Shown piece after piece: positions 24,286 to 34,105 of a DNA stretch of 64,000 nt. The notes under the pieces were generated by a model, which was not told where the DNA came from, did no database searches, and saw only the letters and a list, made by a program, of their open reading frames with translations. A program made the position numbers and the translations under genes. Every line of letters starts with the position of its first letter. Positions within the stretch are counted from its first letter, which is position 1. The DNA comes from JAEXNA01 sp041676625 (GTDB lineage Bacteria > Vulcanimicrobiota > Xenobia > Xenobiales > JADMJV01), in assembly GCA_041676625.1 (NCBI GenBank), contig JBAYRN010000011.1, positions 7,847-71,846 on the forward strand, written 5' to 3'.

Positions 24286-27200
24286 TTATAACTGAGTCGA
24301 TGGATCGACGGTGGATGACGGACTCTGGGTTCGGTTGCGGAATTTCCTCTTGAGTAGGTCTTCGTCGTCCCACCAGTTCAGGGGTATGAGAACGTCTTCG
24401 TAATAAAAATCCCACTGGCCGGAGCCGATGAGCGACTGGGTGTATTTCTCCACCAGGTCCACATCGTTCTGGGCAAACTCTGAGCCGGTCCGGTCATCGT
24501 CGTCAAAGCGCGGCTGGTCGTCCGAAAAGAAGCGTTCTCCCGGCGGGGTTTGAGGCCCGGGGGGCGTTTCGGGGGTTACCGGAGTCGGGGGAGGGGTGGG
24601 GTCGATGGGAGGTGTAGGAGCGGGAGGGTTGCCCTGGTTCACGGTAACCTCCACCGAGGTAACGCTGTTTACCGGGTCAGGGGAGGACGACAGGTTGCTG
24701 GAGCTACTATAAAGGGAGAGGTTCTGGGCCTCGATGACGATGGGACTTCCGGGGGTGCCGACCGTCCCGTTGGCCCCCAACCCCAGATTAAAGGTGCTGA
24801 CTCTCCCACCGTTTTGAATTACGTTGCCCTGAGCCACCAACACCAGGTTGTCACCCGCTGTGACGTCATTGTTCAAGATGATGTTGGGAGGCACCGCCAG
24901 TTGGGCGGGAATTTGGAGTTGGGTGCCCGCTACCAGGGCTACATCGTAGGCCTCTATATCAGTAGAGACAGTGAGATCACTGAGATCTGAACGGACTCGA
25001 AACTCGTCGTCGGCGGTTCCGGCATCGGAGACTTTGGCGTTGTTCACGATCGTGAGAGGATCGGAACCGATGTTTTGGATGTAGAGGCTGTGCCCCGCGG
25101 CTGGAGAGAGGGTGGAGGCAAGGATCTGCAGGTCGTTGTCGATGGCCCCGATGTCGTTATCGGCTTCCAGCAGGACCCCGGGGGCTTCGAGCAGGCCGTT
25201 GGGGCGCTGGATGATGTCATCGGAGGAGTTCAAAAAGATCTCGGTGTTGCCCCGAAGCCGGGTCGCCACGCTGATATCTCCGTTGTTTTCCAGGTGAAAG
25301 GTATCGGCCCGATTGCCGCTGATGCTCTTGTTTCGAAACGACAGGCTTCCGGTAAGGGTTACCTCCTGCTCGGCTCCGCCGTTGGTGGAGAGGAAGTAGT
25401 CCGTGCCGGAGGTGCTTCCGATCGCGAGGTTCTTGACACGGTCGATCTCGACGGGAGTGGCCTCGCTGCCGAAGTCGCTCGACAAACTCAAGCCGAGGTT
25501 GTCGGCGGAGATGTCGACGCTGTTATTTAGCGAGGCAGCGTTGATAAGGAGAGTCTTGTCTGTGCCGGTGAGGTCAAAGCCGAGGGAATTCACGTCGCCG
25601 GTGGCGTCGATGGAAACGTTGCCTCCGGACTCAACCCCGCCCGGAATGGCCAGTCCCCCGGTGACACCGACCACGATGTCGCCCTGTTGGGTTGTGACCG
25701 GAATGGAAGACGGGGGCGTCAAGTTGTCGATATCGTTTGTGGTCAGTGATTCATCAGCACCTTCCAGGGTGACGGTTGTTCCGGAATCCGGGGTCAGGGC
25801 CAGGAAGATGTTGGAGTTGGAGCCACTGGCGTTGACCTGCAGACTGTCGGACTGCACGGAGAGCGGTGCGCTCTGGCTACCAATGTCTTCGTCGGCGAAG
25901 AGGGCCAGAAAGGTGTTGCCGCCGCTAGCGATGATGTTGGGGCTCGCGCCACCACTGAGCAATGAGGAGTCGCTCGCGTTGAGGACCACGAACTGGTCGT
26001 TCTGGAGAGAAAGACCGTTGATGGCAAGGTCGGCCAGGGAGGTGAGGCGGGTGACGGTATCTGACGCGATCGCTGTACCATCCATTTGGAGACCGCTGGA
26101 GTTGTGAGTCAGCATGTCTCGACTCAACTCTTTATTGTTCAGTACCACGTCTCCACCGTTGAAGGTGAAGTCGATAAACTGGAGGGTTCTCGAATCCTCC
26201 TCGGAGCGGATGCCAATGGGTGCGTTTGGCCCTTCAGCTTTCACCGTGAGGTTCGGAGTCAAGACGTCGATGAGCTTGCTGGTCGTGCCAACACCCTGAA
26301 AGCCTTCGAGAGTGATACCCCCGTTGGGGGCGTGGACTTCAAGGACCTCGTCACTGGGATCAGGATCTGCTTCTATGGTCCCTAGAGTAGAAATCTTGAC
26401 ATCCCCGTCTATAGAAGAAGCGGCGGCACTAGGGGTGGGCGTGATTGTTGGCGTCAGGATAATCCCTTCGGCCTCCGGGGCGATATCATTCACCACCACG
26501 CTGTTCTGACCGTACGCGGACAACTTCGTCTTGCCCGAAGTGGTGTCGATCGCTGCGGTGACGGACCCATTTACTGAATTAAGAATGATCCGGGGAGACT
26601 TCAGCCCGAATTCGCTATCGGCATCACCGATGATATCACCATTCGATTCTGCCAGGACCGAGATCTCGGTTCCGGCCATGATATCGGCGTTGGTGATGTC
26701 GACGGAACCTGCTTGGGAGGTGAGGCTTACGGACTGCCCGGCATCGGCACGAACCACGGTCAGATTTCCACCCGCTTCGGCTTTAATATCTGTGCCGGCG
26801 ACCCAGCGTGATTCGTTACCCTCGGTAATGGCTTGAGTGACAGAGCCGCCGGCGTCTAAGAGAATATCCTTCGCCCGCATTTCGGTGTCGGTGATCGTAA
26901 TGTTACCGGTGGCATCCATATCAATGTGTGAGAAGTAGGTGGGATTGTCTTGCGTCCCGGAAAAATCGGAGATAAAAGTGCTGCCTTCGACCAGGATATT
27001 GCCGCCGGTCGAATTTATGGCCAGCGTAGCGGCGGCTTCAGCCGCACCGCTGTCGTCGTACTCTTCCTCGAAACGGATCGTAGTGCCGGTAATCGACACA
27101 TCACCACCGGCGGTCAGGTGGACGTGCCCGCCGTCTTCTGAGCCAGCCTGGTTTTGAGTATCGATGGTGGCTCCGGTAATGGTGATTTTCCCCCCGGCGT

Positions 27201-28665
27201 CCGCCTCAAAGCCCCGATCGGCAACGATGGTGCCCGACCCGATGAGGATGTCGTCGGTGGCCTTGAGCGTGAGGGCACCGCCGATATCGATGTCGTGGTT
27301 TCCCAGGTTGATGTAGGTGCCGTTATTCCCGTCTTCCACAAGAGTTGCATCTAAAGTGAGGCTACCCGAGCCGGTGGAAACGATATCGGTTTCCAACTCG
27401 ATGAACCCACTAGATTTTAGATCGTATAAGGTGCCACTATTGATGAGAACTAAGATGTCATCAACCTCAACATAGGTGATACCCGACTCGCTCCCCGCCG
27501 TCTCTACGATTCTCGTATTGCCCGGATCCAACAAAAACGTCCCACCCCGTCCGTCGACCCGGGTGAAATCAAGCTCCCCTTCCAGCTTCACCTGGTTTCC
27601 ACTGACCTCGATGAAGCCGGCGTCCCCGGACTCCCCTCCCCGGGCGGCAATGGTGGCTCCTTCTTGAAAGGTGGTCAGTCCGGGCGGCCCGCCTTCCATG
27701 TTCGATAGCACCCGCACCTCTCCGGCCGAGCTGTTTACTCCCACCCCGGAGGCCGAGGTCAGGGAACCGCCGGTCAGCAGGGTGTAGTCCGCCGAATCCA
27801 GCAGCACGTTACCCGCGTTTGCATGGTCTCGCCCGTCCGCCGAAACGGTGCCGGCCTGGACTAAAGTACCGGAGGAGCTGACCAGCCGGTAGGAGCCGTC
27901 CGGCATCTGGGTGAGCTGATCGGCTCGGCGGGTGGAGGGCACTCCCAGGGTCTGGGCGATGGTTTCCGACAGCATGCCCGGGGCCAGCAGCACCGTGCCG
28001 TCGGAGACCTCGCCGCTCAAGGAGAAATGCACCAGGTCCCGGCCGTCCAGATTCAGGGTGGCTTGCTCTCCCGAGGCCAGCACCACGTTGCCGGTGCGCG
28101 CCACGATGGTACCCTCGTTGATCACGGTGGGCGCCACCAGGACCGCGTAGCCGGCGTCGGTGATGGTGATCTGTCCCTGGTTCACCACGGCGGCCAGAGC
28201 TTGGTTCTGGTCTTGAAAAAAGTTGTAGTTACCGGCCAGAAAATCCTGATCGGTGATGTTCAGGCTGGAGGCCACCAGCCCCCCCACGTTGACCACGGAG
28301 GTGGGTCCGAAGAGGATGCCGTTGGGGTTGATCAAGAACACGTTGCCGTTGGCGGTGAGCTGCCCCTGGATCAGCGACGGGTCCACCCCTGTGACCCGGT
28401 TGAGGATCACCGAAAGCTGGCTCGGCTGCAAGAATTGCACCGACTCCCCCAGCCCCACGGAAAAGCTCTGCCAATCCACGATGGCCCGGTCGGTGAGTTG
28501 CTGGATCACGGCGTGGGTCCCGCCTGCGATGTTGACCTCGCCGTGTCTCACGCTGTGCCCGGACGGGTTGGCCGCAGCCGAACCGGCTAGCCCCACGGAC
28601 AGACCTATCGAAAGTAAGCCCCCTAGAAATCGTGTCCTCATCTTTTGGAAACGCCGAGTTTTCAT
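24286..28665 (-). CDS. Two-partner-secretion exoprotein (filamentous-haemagglutinin type)
   Basis: A 1459-residue exported protein. After a signal region it has the TPS domain: IVDWQSFSVGLGESVQFLQP, ILNRVTG (87-93) and NPNGILFG (113-120), which are the marks recognised by the TpsB pore. A long beta-helical repeat region follows. A proline-rich stretch (about 1350-1385) leads to an acidic end with FDDDDRTGSE and a WDFYYEDVLIPLNWWDDED segment. The ATG at 28665 has GAGGGG six bases upstream. No TpsB gene lies next to it; the barrel at 62533-63795 lacks POTRA domains and is not an evident partner. Adhesin or matrix protein is the usual role. Confidence 0.85.
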   Translation of the reverse strand: MKTRRFQKMRTRFLGGLLSIGLSVGLAGSAAANPSGHSVRHGEVNIAGGTHAVIQQLTDRAIVDWQSFSVGLGESVQFLQPSQLSVILNRVTGVDPSLIQGQLTANGNVFLINPNGILFGPTSVVNVGGLVASSLNITDQDFLAGNYNFFQDQNQALAAVVNQGQITITDAGYAVLVAPTVINEGTIVARTGNVVLASGEQATLNLDGRDLVHFSLSGEVSDGTVLLAPGMLSETIAQTLGVPSTRRADQLTQMPDGSYRLVSSSGTLVQAGTVSADGRDHANAGNVLLDSADYTLLTGGSLTSASGVGVNSSAGEVRVLSNMEGGPPGLTTFQEGATIAARGGESGDAGFIEVSGNQVKLEGELDFTRVDGRGGTFLLDPGNTRIVETAGSESGITYVEVDDILVLINSGTLYDLKSSGFIELETDIVSTGSGSLTLDATLVEDGNNGTYINLGNHDIDIGGALTLKATDDILIGSGTIVADRGFEADAGGKITITGATIDTQNQAGSEDGGHVHLTAGGDVSITGTTIRFEEEYDDSGAAEAAATLAINSTGGNILVEGSTFISDFSGTQDNPTYFSHIDMDATGNITITDTEMRAKDILLDAGGSVTQAITEGNESRWVAGTDIKAEAGGNLTVVRADAGQSVSLTSQAGSVDITNADIMAGTEISVLAESNGDIIGDADSEFGLKSPRIILNSVNGSVTAAIDTTSGKTKLSAYGQNSVVVNDIAPEAEGIILTPTITPTPSAAASSIDGDVKISTLGTIEADPDPSDEVLEVHAPNGGITLEGFQGVGTTSKLIDVLTPNLTVKAEGPNAPIGIRSEEDSRTLQFIDFTFNGGDVVLNNKELSRDMLTHNSSGLQMDGTAIASDTVTRLTSLADLAINGLSLQNDQFVVLNASDSSLLSGGASPNIIASGGNTFLALFADEDIGSQSAPLSVQSDSLQVNASGSNSNIFLALTPDSGTTVTLEGADESLTTNDIDNLTPPSSIPVTTQQGDIVVGVTGGLAIPGGVESGGNVSIDATGDVNSLGFDLTGTDKTLLINAASLNNSVDISADNLGLSLSSDFGSEATPVEIDRVKNLAIGSTSGTDYFLSTNGGAEQEVTLTGSLSFRNKSISGNRADTFHLENNGDISVATRLRGNTEIFLNSSDDIIQRPNGLLEAPGVLLEADNDIGAIDNDLQILASTLSPAAGHSLYIQNIGSDPLTIVNNAKVSDAGTADDEFRVRSDLSDLTVSTDIEAYDVALVAGTQLQIPAQLAVPPNIILNNDVTAGDNLVLVAQGNVIQNGGRVSTFNLGLGANGTVGTPGSPIVIEAQNLSLYSSSSNLSSSPDPVNSVTSVEVTVNQGNPPAPTPPIDPTPPPTPVTPETPPGPQTPPGERFFSDDQPRFDDDDRTGSEFAQNDVDLVEKYTQSLIGSGQWDFYYEDVLIPLNWWDDEDLLKRKFRNRTQSPSSTVDPSTQL

Positions 28666-28706
28666 TGTTTTCCCCTCACTTCTTTTACACTCTGCCCACG
28701 TAGTCT

Positions 28707-31163
28707 TCAGGCGGGACTCTTGGCTCTCACCAGGACTTCCTGGACGATAGGTTTGATCATTCGTTCTTTCAAAGTTTTGGAAGGCGCTACCATGTTTCGA
28801 CCGCCTCGTTTGGCCACGTAAAGCGCGTCGTCGGCGGCTTTGGCCAGGTCCTTTTTGGTCAGGGCGTCGGTGGGGAAGCAGGCCAGTCCGATGGACGAAG
28901 TGACCTGAACCTGGTGGCCCCCAAATCGAAGCTGGAAGGCTTCCCGAACCCGCTCACACATGCGCAGGGCCTCCTCCTTGGAAGCTTTGAGCAAGAGGGC
29001 GAATTCGTCTCCGCCGTAGCGGGCCACGATGTCCTGAGAGCGCACCTTGTCTTTCAAAAGCGAGGCGATGTCCTTCAGGAGCGCGTCGCCCGCGGGGTGG
29101 CCCAGGGTGTCGTTGTAGGTCTTGAAGTTGTCGCAGTCCACCATGCAGAGCACCAGTTGCTGCTTGTTCTGGGCGGCTTTTTCCATCTCCTGACCCAGTT
29201 TTTCCTGAAAGAGCCGGTGGGTGTACAGCCCGGTCAGACCGTCGGTCAGGGCCTGCTGCTGGGTCTGCTCGTAGAGCCGGGCATTCTTCAGGGCCATCGC
29301 GGTCTGATAAGAAACCGTCTCGATGAGGTTTCCGTGGTCGTCGGTCAGGGCGTTGGGCTCGGCGGCCCCCACGTAGAGCACCCCCAGGAGCTCTTGCTCG
29401 CTTTCCCCTTTGGACTCATCTTCGCTGGCGCTGGACAACAGGGGAGCCACCACCACCGACTGTTCGGCGCTACCCAGCAGGCCACGGTGCTCGGCGTGCG
29501 AGGTGTTTCGGACCAGTTGGGTCTGCCGGGTGGAGATGGCCTGACCCAGTAAGCCCTCGTCATCTCGGGGGGCCAGTTTGTCCACGTAGCCGTCGTAGGG
29601 GGTGTCGGAGAATTCGGCCTTCAGGGCGTGGCCGTCCGAGGTGGGCGATTTGTCGTGGGTGAAGAGGATCACGCTCTGGGCCGGCGTCATCTTTTTCAGA
29701 GCTTCGGCAACCACTTTGATGGTGGTGCTGGTGTTGAGGGTGGCACCCATCTTTTGACCCATCACCTGAAGCTCGGCCAGTTGAGCGTTCTTGGCTTCCA
29801 CGTACTGGCGAATATTTTTTTCTTTGTGCAGTCGCTGTTCGTTGTCTTCGAACAGCATGGCGGTTTTGATCGAGGGGGCCGCCAGAGCGGCGATCATCTT
29901 CAGGTGCTTCTTGTGTTCTTCATTGTGGGTCCGAGGGTTGAGGGAGCCCACGTAGATCACTCCGATGCTTTCCTTGCTGACTAGCAAGGGTACGCATAGA
30001 GCGGAGCGCTCGTCCTTGAAAATCCGGCCTTCCTGGGAAGAGCCGATGTCCGGCTTCAATTGGGCCTTGCGATTATTAAAGACCTGCTTGATCAGCGCCT
30101 CCTCCAGTTGCAGGAGGTGAGACATATTGAGCACCTGCTCGACCTGGGAATCGGTGTCCTTGTAGACCGCTTCCAGGGTGTCGTTTTTCTGTAGAAAGAT
30201 CACGCAGGAGCGGTAGGGGATGCGCAGAGTCTTGACCATGTAGGCGACCACACTGAGGGTATCTTCCACTTTGGTAGAAGCCCCCAGGCCATCGGCCATG
30301 GTGTAAACGCTTCGCAGTTCTCCTACCGCCTGGTCCTTTTCTTCCTTGACCGTGGAGAGCTGGTCGTCCAGCATCCTTTTCTGGGCCCTGGCCTGGTTGA
30401 GAGAAACTTCGATCTGCCGTTGATCGCCAACCACGATCTCGTCGATGTAGTACTGGGCCGTGTTGCGAAAGGCCAGACCGACCAGCGCCACCGCTACCAC
30501 TGCCAGGACGCTGTGCTGGACTTCCTCCTGTTGCACCAGGCCGGAGCCCGCGATCCCCACTAGCGGTGCCAAAGCCAGGATCGCTTTGCCGGAGAGCGGG
30601 GTCTGCTCCCACAGGTTGACGGTTTCGCTCTCCTCGCATGAACTCATGAGAGGGCCCACCACGAAGGCATCCAGGGCAAGCCATAGGCCGTATCCGGCCC
30701 CGGCACCCACCAGGATGCCCAGGCCCGCCCGGATGGCTCCCAGCATAATGGCTCCGACCAGGGCCACTCTCAGGATATTAAATCCCAACCCAGCCAGGCG
30801 GGTATTCATGGAGTAAGCGTGATGCTCCGAATTGGGCGCGATGAAGCGCCCCAAGGAGCAGAGGCCGGCGGCGCAGACTCCCAGCCCCAGGGAAAGCAGC
30901 AACTTCTGGGTGCCTTCACCCGGCACGCTGTCGCTGAACAGTACCAGGAAATAGAGGGCCGAGGCCAGGGAGTAGTAACCGATGGCCGAAAGCGAATAAG
31001 AGAGACCCTCTAGGAGCAGTCCCGCCACGATGGCACAGATGAGAGCGGGGCCCCAGATAACTTTGGGTAAGACAAGGACGGCCGACACGGCCGTGACGGC
31101 CAATCCGATGACGGCCAAAAGGCCGGGTATGAACTTATTCGTAGCAGCTTTATCGCTCGACAT
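28707..31163 (-). CDS. Membrane GAF-GGDEF diguanylate cyclase
   Basis: An 818-residue protein with about seven membrane helices in the first 240 residues, a coiled-coil linker (ARAQKRMLDDQLSTVKEEKD), two GAF-like domains (about 290-440 and 470-620) and a C-terminal GGDEF domain with LTGLYTHRLFQEKL, DNFKTYNDTLGHPAGD and the intact active motif YGGDEF. It probably makes c-di-GMP in response to bound ligand or membrane state. It lies 41 bases upstream of the TPS exoprotein gene on the same strand, so c-di-GMP and adhesin production may be linked. ATG at 31163 is preferred to the TTG just before it. Confidence 0.88.
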   Translation of the reverse strand: MSSDKAATNKFIPGLLAVIGLAVTAVSAVLVLPKVIWGPALICAIVAGLLLEGLSYSLSAIGYYSLASALYFLVLFSDSVPGEGTQKLLLSLGLGVCAAGLCSLGRFIAPNSEHHAYSMNTRLAGLGFNILRVALVGAIMLGAIRAGLGILVGAGAGYGLWLALDAFVVGPLMSSCEESETVNLWEQTPLSGKAILALAPLVGIAGSGLVQQEEVQHSVLAVVAVALVGLAFRNTAQYYIDEIVVGDQRQIEVSLNQARAQKRMLDDQLSTVKEEKDQAVGELRSVYTMADGLGASTKVEDTLSVVAYMVKTLRIPYRSCVIFLQKNDTLEAVYKDTDSQVEQVLNMSHLLQLEEALIKQVFNNRKAQLKPDIGSSQEGRIFKDERSALCVPLLVSKESIGVIYVGSLNPRTHNEEHKKHLKMIAALAAPSIKTAMLFEDNEQRLHKEKNIRQYVEAKNAQLAELQVMGQKMGATLNTSTTIKVVAEALKKMTPAQSVILFTHDKSPTSDGHALKAEFSDTPYDGYVDKLAPRDDEGLLGQAISTRQTQLVRNTSHAEHRGLLGSAEQSVVVAPLLSSASEDESKGESEQELLGVLYVGAAEPNALTDDHGNLIETVSYQTAMALKNARLYEQTQQQALTDGLTGLYTHRLFQEKLGQEMEKAAQNKQQLVLCMVDCDNFKTYNDTLGHPAGDALLKDIASLLKDKVRSQDIVARYGGDEFALLLKASKEEALRMCERVREAFQLRFGGHQVQVTSSIGLACFPTDALTKKDLAKAADDALYVAKRGGRNMVAPSKTLKERMIKPIVQEVLVRAKSPA

Positions 31164-31221
31164 CAAAGGCGTCCCAAACGTAGAAAACTTCGGTGGACGA
31201 GCGAGTCTACCTTTCTTTTTT

Positions 31222-31635
31222 TTACCCCGCCGCGTTTCGGCGGGTGGTCTCTTCCTGGTAGCGGATCACCCCTCCGTCGAAGCGAAACCAGGCTTTGGCA
31301 ACGGTGGAGTAGTTTCGCTGCTCGGGATCTACGGTCTTCTTGATGATGGCAAGCTTGGAACGGGTGGTTCTGAGGGTCAGTTCCACCGAACCGGCGCGGC
31401 CTTGCTCGGTCTTGCGAACGCCCAGGGCACGCAGGTCGCCGCGCTTGCTGAAGCGGGCTGCTCCGCTGACCACGACGTTTTCGTTTTCGGGCAAAGAGAG
31501 CGCTTGCAGACGTACCCGGTCGGACTGGCGAGAGCGATCGTGCTCGGTGTCTCGATACTCCAGCATCAGGTGAGCAAACCGCTCCACCTCCTGTCTTAAA
31601 TTCAAAGCTTGCTCGATTCGCTCCATCGTTTCCAT
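31222..31635 (-). CDS. Hypothetical 137-residue protein
   Basis: Soluble, basic protein with an N-terminal helix (METMERIEQALNLRQEVERF) and a beta-rich rest (NVVVSGAARFSKRG, GSVELTLRTTRSKLAIIKK, AKAWFRFDGGVIRYQEET). The second of two close ATGs is taken because GAGAGG lies nine bases upstream. It lies 58 bases before the diguanylate cyclase on the same strand and may share its transcript. No family recognised. Confidence 0.55.
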   Translation of the reverse strand: METMERIEQALNLRQEVERFAHLMLEYRDTEHDRSRQSDRVRLQALSLPENENVVVSGAARFSKRGDLRALGVRKTEQGRAGSVELTLRTTRSKLAIIKKTVDPEQRNYSTVAKAWFRFDGGVIRYQEETTRRNAAG

Positions 31636-31728
31636 AATCATGACCCTCTCGTTGAATGCTATGGGTCGATGGTATCGGGAAGCGATAGAGGCAGAATAAC
31701 TTCCGGCCGAAAAGATGTTACAAAGTTG

Positions 31729-34077
31729 TTAAGGTCTTTCGATGAGCCCTTCCAAACCGTTATAGGCCGGAAAGTTGGGGGGCAACCCGAGATCTGCGTG
31801 GTTGGCTCCCGAGCAGTGGAAGTAATAGACCTCCCATTGGCTACCGTCCGGCTGCTCGGTGCGGTAGCTCTCGCTGTAAGTGTCTCGACCGGCGGCGGGG
31901 CATTGGGGCATGGTCTTTAAGTAGTTGGGAGTGATCTTGGAGATGTCTTGAGGATAGCGACCGGAGTAGTCGGTGGAGTACATCTCCAGGGCGGTCCCTA
32001 TATTCTTCTGGTTGGACTTGCAGGCAGTGAGTTGGCCCTGGCCACGAGCGCGCACGAAGTTTGGTACCATGATGGCGGCTGCCACCCCGACCAGACCGGC
32101 GTTGGAGATTCCTCGGGCTCGATACCGCAACCCCTGCGGTTGGACCACCAGGCAGGAGGCACCTTCCAGGTCGGGGATCTGGGCTCGGAGCTTCTCCAGC
32201 ACGGCCAGCCCGGCCCTGGCTTCGGGGTCGTCGCTCTCTTTGAGAATCTTCAGCAGTTCCTGATAAGCCGGTTCGAGGTTCGTGTAATCGAAGTAAACGA
32301 TCCCGTCTTTGCCCCAGGACATCAACTCTTTGACCACTTCCCTCTGGGCCAGGCTACCGGAGGCGGTGTCCAACAGTTTCGAGCCTTCCGGGCCGTAGGA
32401 GGCGATAGCCATAGGAGTCTCCTGGTTGCTCAGCTTGAAAGTGAGTCCGGGCAGAAACATGAGTGACGGAGGAGAGTAGGACTGCTCTTCGCCTTTTTTG
32501 GGAGGCTCTCCGCCGATTTGAAGGAGTTTGTTGATAAAGGCGTGGCCGGTATCGGCATCGGTCAGGCTAGCCACCACCACGGTGGACGGAGTCTTTTCTT
32601 CAACGACCGACTCTTCTTCAGCGAAGGTCGCACCACCGTCTTCCAGGCCTGTGATGGAGTTGTAGGAAGGATAGTTTTCGGCGGTCTCCGGGTGGTTTTT
32701 CCCCTGACAGCAAAAGTAGTAGTAGTCCGGGAAGCCTTCTTCGTTCCCGGACGCTTCAGGTCCGGTCTGGAGACTGGCGGAGTAAATGTCCCGACCTGCG
32801 GTGGGACACTCGGGGATGGTTTTCAGGTAGTTGGGGGTGAGCAGGGCCGTCGTGCTCGGGTAGCGGCCAGACCAATCGGTGGCGTACATCTCCATCGCCA
32901 CCCCGATGTTCTTCAGGTTGGACTTACAGGCGGTGAGCTGACCCTGATCTCGGGCCTTAGAAAAGTTTGTCGACAAGCTGGATACCAGGGTCTCGGGGGC
33001 GTTGCCCGCGACTGTCAGATCACCCCGAAAGGCCGCCCAGGGATCGCCCTGGGACATCAGGCCCATCCCCACCAGGCCGGCCTGCCCCCGCATTTCCGGT
33101 GAGAGCTGGGCCAGCTTCAAGACGGTGTTGATGCTCCACTTGAGGTCAAAGCTATTGAGGTTCGTGGCATCTCCGGAAATGGCTTGAAGCGAGGTGGAAC
33201 TCAGGGTGCCTGGAATCAGAAGCTGTTTGGCGAATTCGGTCTCTCCGCTCACCTTGGTGAAGCCGTCCACCTGAGCCCCGGCGAAGTCGGTGGAGGCGAT
33301 CACGTATTCCAGGGCGGCCAGGTCGGTGAAGGTTTTTTCATCGGTGCCTTCTGCACCGCTGGCTTTCACCTGCTCCACCAGCTTGTTTACCGGCACAAAT
33401 ACAAAGGCTCCCGACGATGGGTTCTCCAGCCGCTCTACCCCCTCTTTAAAGGCCGGGAGAGTATCGAGGGTTTGCCCGCTTCCTTTCACATTGGCCAGAA
33501 GTTTCTTGGCGTTTTCCTGGGTGTCTGCGATATACAGCCACTGGGGATCGTGGCCTATCAAGGGTGGGTTCTCTCCCACGGAGACGAAGGTGACTCCGTC
33601 GAGGTCGTGTGTTTGTAAAGGCTCGCCATAGCTTTCGGCTTGCTTCGTCCACCATTCGTCGAACTTCGCCCCGTCCTGGAGTCCCACTGCCGCCATGATT
33701 CCTGACTCGTTGGCCGCATCCGGGACGACAGCCAGAAACCCTCGGCCATCGTACATCTGGAGCCAGGCTTCCAGACTCATACCCAGCTCCTGCTCAAAGC
33801 CGACGAGATCGGTCTGGGCCGTTTCCGGGAGGTCTTTTTGAATCTCCTTGAAGTCCTTGACCCAGCCCACGTAGTCGAGCTGACCGTTCAGGTCCCAGCC
33901 CCAGGCAAACTGAGAGTCCGCAGGCATCATGGCGGCTAGCTCCAGGGCGGAACCACCGCTTTTCCCCGGCCCCTTCTTTTGCATGAAAAAGTAGGCAGCG
34001 ACGACCGCCAAGATCACTAGAACGACCCCGATTATGGCCGCGGCGGCGCCTCTTTTGGTGTGGTTTAGACTTCTCAT
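31729..34077 (-). CDS. DUF3352-like membrane-anchored protein with two prepilin head modules
   Basis: A 782-residue protein: one membrane helix (10-31), then a periplasmic or surface region beginning MPADSQFAWGWDL, which looks like DUF3352 proteins. Two tandem modules of about 100 residues (378-480 and 680-782) are near copies of the globular head of DUF1559/prepilin-like proteins: GQLTACKSNLKNIGVAMEMY and GQLTACKSNQKNIGTALEMY, each with SGRYP, TPNYLKT and CPxAGRD. The second is preceded by a prepilin-like hydrophobic helix (VGVAAAIMVPNFVRARG). GGGAGGG before the ATG at 34077 fixes the start. Function unknown. Confidence 0.65.
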   Translation of the reverse strand: MRSLNHTKRGAAAAIIGVVLVILAVVAAYFFMQKKGPGKSGGSALELAAMMPADSQFAWGWDLNGQLDYVGWVKDFKEIQKDLPETAQTDLVGFEQELGMSLEAWLQMYDGRGFLAVVPDAANESGIMAAVGLQDGAKFDEWWTKQAESYGEPLQTHDLDGVTFVSVGENPPLIGHDPQWLYIADTQENAKKLLANVKGSGQTLDTLPAFKEGVERLENPSSGAFVFVPVNKLVEQVKASGAEGTDEKTFTDLAALEYVIASTDFAGAQVDGFTKVSGETEFAKQLLIPGTLSSTSLQAISGDATNLNSFDLKWSINTVLKLAQLSPEMRGQAGLVGMGLMSQGDPWAAFRGDLTVAGNAPETLVSSLSTNFSKARDQGQLTACKSNLKNIGVAMEMYATDWSGRYPSTTALLTPNYLKTIPECPTAGRDIYSASLQTGPEASGNEEGFPDYYYFCCQGKNHPETAENYPSYNSITGLEDGGATFAEEESVVEEKTPSTVVVASLTDADTGHAFINKLLQIGGEPPKKGEEQSYSPPSLMFLPGLTFKLSNQETPMAIASYGPEGSKLLDTASGSLAQREVVKELMSWGKDGIVYFDYTNLEPAYQELLKILKESDDPEARAGLAVLEKLRAQIPDLEGASCLVVQPQGLRYRARGISNAGLVGVAAAIMVPNFVRARGQGQLTACKSNQKNIGTALEMYSTDYSGRYPQDISKITPNYLKTMPQCPAAGRDTYSESYRTEQPDGSQWEVYYFHCSGANHADLGLPPNFPAYNGLEGLIERP
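31732..32040 (-). repeat. Second copy of the prepilin head module
   Basis: Codes for residues 680-782 of the preceding protein. It shares GQLTACKSN, KNIG, EMY, SGRYP, TPNYLKT, CP.AGRD and YS.S with the copy at 32638-32946. Confidence 0.6.
32638..32946 (-). repeat. First copy of the prepilin head module
   Basis: Codes for residues 378-480 of the same protein. Its conserved cysteines, CKSN and PECP, match those of the second copy. Confidence 0.6.
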
Positions 34078-34105
34078 AAGACCCTCCCGGATTAGGAGTG
34101 AAGCT

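Noticed and set aside
31218..31246. Strong hairpin CCCGCCG/CGGCGGG near a run of A/T
   Set aside because: The T-run lies on the wrong side for a terminator in either direction; the stem is inside the coding end of the small protein.
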